NCBI GenBank assembly: GCA_963812415.1
Contig: CAWEVH010000043.1
Span: 62,001 to 126,000 of the forward strand
DNA length: 64,000 nucleotides
Direction of reading: 5' to 3'
From: JACVRW01 sp963812415
GTDB taxonomy: Bacteria > Actinomycetota > Thermoleophilia > Solirubrobacterales > Thermoleophilaceae
Positions 61,100-64,000 of this stretch are shown here, piece by piece. A model generated the notes under the pieces. The model saw only the letters and a list, made by a program, of their open reading frames with translations, was not told where the DNA came from and did not search any database. A program made the translations under genes and the position numbers. Within the stretch, counting starts at the first letter, position 1; the number at the start of each line of letters is the position of its first letter.

Positions 61100-61970
61100 G
61101 CGACCACACGGTCGCGGGAATGGATAGGCGACGTACTGGCTGCTGCCAGGGAGCGCGACCGGTTTCGGCGAAGGCGTCGAGGCGTTGCTTGTCCTTGATC
61201 GTGTCCATCGGCTCCCAGAAGCCGGTGTATGGGTACGAAAGGAGCTCGCCGAGGTCGATAAGGCGTCGAAAGCCCTCGACGACTAGCTCCTCTCCTCGCT
61301 TGATGTAGTCGAGGATCTCGCGCCGGAAGACGAAGAAGCCGCCGTTGATCCAGACGCTCGCCTGTTGCATGTCCTCGACAGATGTGACCGTGCCGTCGTC
61401 GTCCGACTCCACGACGTGCAGGCTCTGCATGGGTCGAACGGAGAGGAACAATGCGGTCTTCCCGCTCGTGCGAAGCCGGTCGATCATGTCGGGAAGCGGC
61501 GCATCGGTGAGACCGTCGCCGTATGTCGCGAGGAAGTACGGGTCGTCGCCGAGGTGCGGCTCGACCGCCAGCAAACGCTCGCCGATCGTCGACCGCGGGC
61601 CGGTGTCGCAGAACGTGATGCGCCAGTTCGAGATGTCGGCCCCGAGCAGCTGCACTTCGCGCCCGCCATTCGACAGCACGAAGTCGTTGGAGAGGGCCTC
61701 GTTGTAGTTGAGGAAGTACTCCTTGACTGCCTCGGCCTTGTAGCCGAGGCAGAGGATGAAGTCATTGAACCCCCAGGACGCGTACCACTTCATGATGTGC
61801 CACAGGATCGGCCTGCCTCCGACCGGGATCATCGGCTTCGGGATGCGCTGTGTCGCCTCGCCCATGCGCACGCCTAGTCCTCCGCAGAAGATCACGACCT
61901 TCATGCCGCCGCCCGTCCAATCGGGTCCGGTGTCCGAGGCCGGCGGACCAAAGCCGAGCGACGCGCTCAT
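61089..61970 (-). CDS. rfbF: Glucose-1-phosphate cytidylyltransferase-like nucleotidyltransferase
   Basis: Makes an NDP-sugar, most likely CDP-glucose. MKVVIFCGGLGVRMGEATQR with the nucleotide loop, IPKPMIPVGGRPILWHIMKW, YFLATYGDGLTDAPLPDMID (DGL metal Asp), WINGGFFVFRREILDYI, GFWEPMDTIKDKQRLD. ATG 61970 overlaps the glycosyltransferase stop (ATGA) and adds 22 residues; ATG 61904 gives the usual start and 271 residues. The partner dehydratase is not in the window. Confidence 0.87.
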   Translation of the reverse strand: MSASLGFGPPASDTGPDWTGGGMKVVIFCGGLGVRMGEATQRIPKPMIPVGGRPILWHIMKWYASWGFNDFILCLGYKAEAVKEYFLNYNEALSNDFVLSNGGREVQLLGADISNWRITFCDTGPRSTIGERLLAVEPHLGDDPYFLATYGDGLTDAPLPDMIDRLRTSGKTALFLSVRPMQSLHVVESDDDGTVTSVEDMQQASVWINGGFFVFRREILDYIKRGEELVVEGFRRLIDLGELLSYPYTGFWEPMDTIKDKQRLDAFAETGRAPWQQPVRRLSIPATVWSHDL

Positions 61971-63019
61971 CCCGGTGCTCCGGCGAGCCACCGGCGAAGC
62001 TCACGCGGATCCATCACCTGGCTGCGCTTCACGGCGCGCCGCTTGCGCAGAGTCGGCGACAGAAGCTTCAACGTCATTGGAATCGCGGCGAGCGATCTGG
62101 GCGCGAAAAGCAGGTGATGGAAGGCAATCGTCAGCTCGCGGGTCAGGATGAACGGCAGGTCGCGGACGAAGTTGACCCCGTCCTCGTACTTGATGAGCAT
62201 GAGCCACTGGTTCTTCATCGCGTTGATCTGCACGCGCTGCGATTTCCGCTGCTCGTTGCGGTAGAAGCTGCGAATCGCCGAGAGGTATGACGTCGAACCC
62301 AGCCCACGAGTCGTCCTCGCGTGGAAGGCCACTGCCGACGGGACGTACCAGCACTCCCAGCCGGCCAGACGGAGGCGCCAGGAAATGTCGTGATCCTCCT
62401 TGTGCGTGACGAAGTTCTCGTCGAGGTATTCGCCCTCGAACGCCGTCGCCTCGAGCGCGGTGCGGCGGGCGACCAACGCCGCGCCGTCAACCGCGAACAC
62501 CTCGATCTCGCCGTCGTAACGGCCGCTGTCCGGCTCGCCCTCGCCGCGTGGCATGAATCGCCTCTGCCGAGTCAGCAGGAGCCCGGCCGTGTCGATCAGG
62601 CCCGTCGGCGCGTCGGCGTCGAGGTCGTAGCGGAGAATCTTCCCGATCGCCGCGCCGGCTGCCGGGCGCAGGTCAAAGAACGCGACGATCTCGCTGAGGT
62701 AGGTAGACGTCGGGAAGAGGTCGGCGTTGCAGAACAGCACGAGTTCGCCGGAGCTGGCGCCGATTCCTCGATTGATGGCGCGCGCGAAACCGGCCTCCCA
62801 CCCCATCTCGATGATCCGGACGCGCTCGTCTTCGGCGTAGTGACCGATCGCCGCCGCCACGTTCTGCGACGGGTTGTTATTGATGACGATGACCTCGATC
62901 TCGCCCGGATGGTCGAGCAACGTCGGCACGGACTTCCGCAGGAGATGCGCATCGCTGTGCGTCGGGATCAGGACGCTGACCGTGGCACCGTTCGAGTCTC
63001 GCGGTCGGGGGCGGGTCAC
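61967..63019 (-). CDS. GT2-family glycosyltransferase (rhamnosyltransferase-like)
   Basis: 350 residues from GTG 63019. VSVLIPTHSDAHLLRKSVPT, EVIVINNNPSQNVAAAIGHY, GFARAINRGIGASSGELVLF, then CNADLFP (DxD-like), VFAVDGAALVARRTAL, and HKEDHDISWRLRLAGWECWY with the catalytic ED. A C-terminal amphipathic/hydrophobic part suggests membrane association. Resembles WbbL-type transferases. Coupled to the epimerase gene by GTGA and to rfbF by ATGA. Confidence 0.87.
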   Translation of the reverse strand: MTRPRPRDSNGATVSVLIPTHSDAHLLRKSVPTLLDHPGEIEVIVINNNPSQNVAAAIGHYAEDERVRIIEMGWEAGFARAINRGIGASSGELVLFCNADLFPTSTYLSEIVAFFDLRPAAGAAIGKILRYDLDADAPTGLIDTAGLLLTRQRRFMPRGEGEPDSGRYDGEIEVFAVDGAALVARRTALEATAFEGEYLDENFVTHKEDHDISWRLRLAGWECWYVPSAVAFHARTTRGLGSTSYLSAIRSFYRNEQRKSQRVQINAMKNQWLMLIKYEDGVNFVRDLPFILTRELTIAFHHLLFAPRSLAAIPMTLKLLSPTLRKRRAVKRSQVMDPRELRRWLAGAPG

Positions 63020-64000
63020 GCCGTCAGCTCAGCTCGCGGGGCGTCCACCCAGCGAAGGTCGCCGTTGAGGCGCCCTTCGGCGGCCAGCAGCCGCAGTCGC
63101 GCCAGACGCGTGTACTTGTCCCCCTCGAACCCGTCGACGGTGAGCCCGACCTGCTCAAACGCGTCGCGCAGTTCGCGTGCCCCGTCGGCCGCCGTCCACT
63201 TCGTCGCGAACTCCGGTATGGCGCGTGCGAGCTTGCCGAAGTCGACGCGGTAACTCCGTGGATCGGGCCCTGCGCCCTCGGCGTACTCGACCGTGCAGCC
63301 CGAAAAGGTGTCGTGAACGATGGACGCAAGGTCGCGCACCTGGTAGTTCTCGCTGTTCGCCCCAACGTTGAAGGCGACGCCCCGGACGAGGTCGGGGGGA
63401 GCCTCCAGCATCGCAAGCGACGCGTCGGCGACGTCGCGGACATGGACGATCGGCCGCCACGGGGTGCCATCGCTCAGGATCCGCACGCGCTCGGTCGTGT
63501 ACGCCCAGCCTGAGAGGTTGTTGAGCACCACGTCGAAACGCAGGCGAGGCGAGACTCCGTAGACCGTCGCGTTGCGCATGAACACGGGAACGAAGTCGGC
63601 GTCGGCCAGCTCCGCGAGCGCCTCCTCCGAGCGCACCTTCGAGACCGCATAGGCCGTCAGCGGTCGCAGCGGGGCTTCCTCCGTCACCAGCTCCTCGCCG
63701 GCGGCGGCGCCGTACATGCTGCAGGACGACGCGAACACGAAGCGCCCGACGCCCGCCTCCTTCGCCTTCCGCGCCAGCCCGACTGTCGCGCGGAAGTTGA
63801 TGTCGAGCGTCAGTTCCTCGTTCAGCTCCCCGAGGGGATCGTTCGAGAGTGCCGCCAGGTGGACGATCCCGTCGTACCCCACCAGGTCGTCCACGTCCAG
63901 GTCGCGCACGTCGGCGCGGACCGAGGTGACGGGGCCTAGGTCGGGTATGAAGTCGCAGCCCTCGTAGAAGAACGTGTCCGCACCGGTGACCTCGTGTCCG
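63016..64000 (-). CDS. NAD-dependent epimerase/dehydratase (extended SDR), 5' end beyond window
   Basis: About 327 residues visible; the start lies past the right edge. GYDGIVHLAALSNDPLGELN, FRATVGLARKAKEAGVGRFV, FASSCSMYG (catalytic Ser), LTAYAVSKVRSEEALAEL (YxxxK), MRNATVYGVSPRLRFDVVLN and IVHVRDVADASLAMLEAP. Belongs to the sugar-nucleotide SDRs. The N-terminal NAD loop is not in the window; the visible left part begins near GHEVTGADTFFYEG. The substrate may be the CDP-sugar made by the neighbouring cytidylyltransferase. Confidence 0.88.
   Translation of the reverse strand, partial: GHEVTGADTFFYEGCDFIPDLGPVTSVRADVRDLDVDDLVGYDGIVHLAALSNDPLGELNEELTLDINFRATVGLARKAKEAGVGRFVFASSCSMYGAAAGEELVTEEAPLRPLTAYAVSKVRSEEALAELADADFVPVFMRNATVYGVSPRLRFDVVLNNLSGWAYTTERVRILSDGTPWRPIVHVRDVADASLAMLEAPPDLVRGVAFNVGANSENYQVRDLASIVHDTFSGCTVEYAEGAGPDPRSYRVDFGKLARAIPEFATKWTAADGARELRDAFEQVGLTVDGFEGDKYTRLARLRLLAAEGRLNGDLRWVDAPRAELTA

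Overview
The window is a GC-rich actinobacterial chromosome segment. Several features point to the class Thermoleophilia (Solirubrobacterales or a relative), at moderate confidence. Gene order around ftsK-cinA-recA-recX-miaB, dapA-rnj, truB-ribF-rpsO-pnp-M16-dapB and pyrRBC-carAB-pyrKD-mihF-gmk-rpoZ-coaBC is actinobacterial. MihF is an actinobacterial nucleoid protein, and the secreted protein at 21886 resembles a family I associate with Thermoleophilia. Nearly all of the window is core housekeeping DNA, with many genes overlapping by 4 bases (ATGA, GTGA or TTGA). I see no rRNA, tRNA, CRISPR array, phage or transposase.

Layout. 1-4.8 kb: a binding-protein lipoprotein, then an overlapping pair made of a degenerate GGDEF protein and an MshEN-like coiled-coil protein. 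4.2-7.5 kb: miaB, an organomercury cassette (ArsR-type regulator, merB, thioredoxin-like protein) with a palindromic operator, and a glycolipid-binding-family gene. 7.5-12.7 kb: rny, a GST-like gene, recX and recA, which carries an intein. 12.8-16.5 kb: small enzymes, a 227-bp palindromic element, thpR and cinA. 16.5-19.7 kb: a RodZ-like gene and ftsK split into two overlapping reading frames. 19.7-23.6 kb: a two-component system and two secreted proteins. 23.6-29.2 kb: rnj, dapA, DUF3052 and a PAS-GGDEF-EAL protein. 29.2-43.5 kb: dapB, an M16 peptidase and the translation/RNA block pnp, rpsO, ribF, truB, nrnA, rbfA, infB, ylxR, nusA, rimP, then dtd. 43.5-48.3 kb: a YbjN-like gene, a broken CapA-like gene, a TPR protein, coaBC, rpoZ, gmk and mihF. 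48.5-57.4 kb: the full UMP pathway from carbamoyl phosphate to orotate, headed by pyrR with a PyrR-type RNA site in its leader. 57.5-64 kb: small orphan genes, then a PIG-L deacetylase and a nucleotide-sugar/glycosyltransferase cluster that runs off the right edge.

The most unusual points are: the RecA intein; the 227-bp palindromic element; single continuous reading frames joining PyrC to CarA and RmlC to an oxidoreductase; a zinc-knuckle-like motif and acidic repeats on NusA; a terminator-like hairpin in front of rimP; and two genes (gmk, ylxR) whose only sensible starts are ATA and GTA overlapping the upstream TAG stop. Against this, recA, coaBC, the CapA-like gene and the 21886 gene all show apparent one-base shifts in otherwise well-conserved frames. 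Residual indel errors in the assembly are therefore a serious alternative for several of these oddities and should be excluded first.
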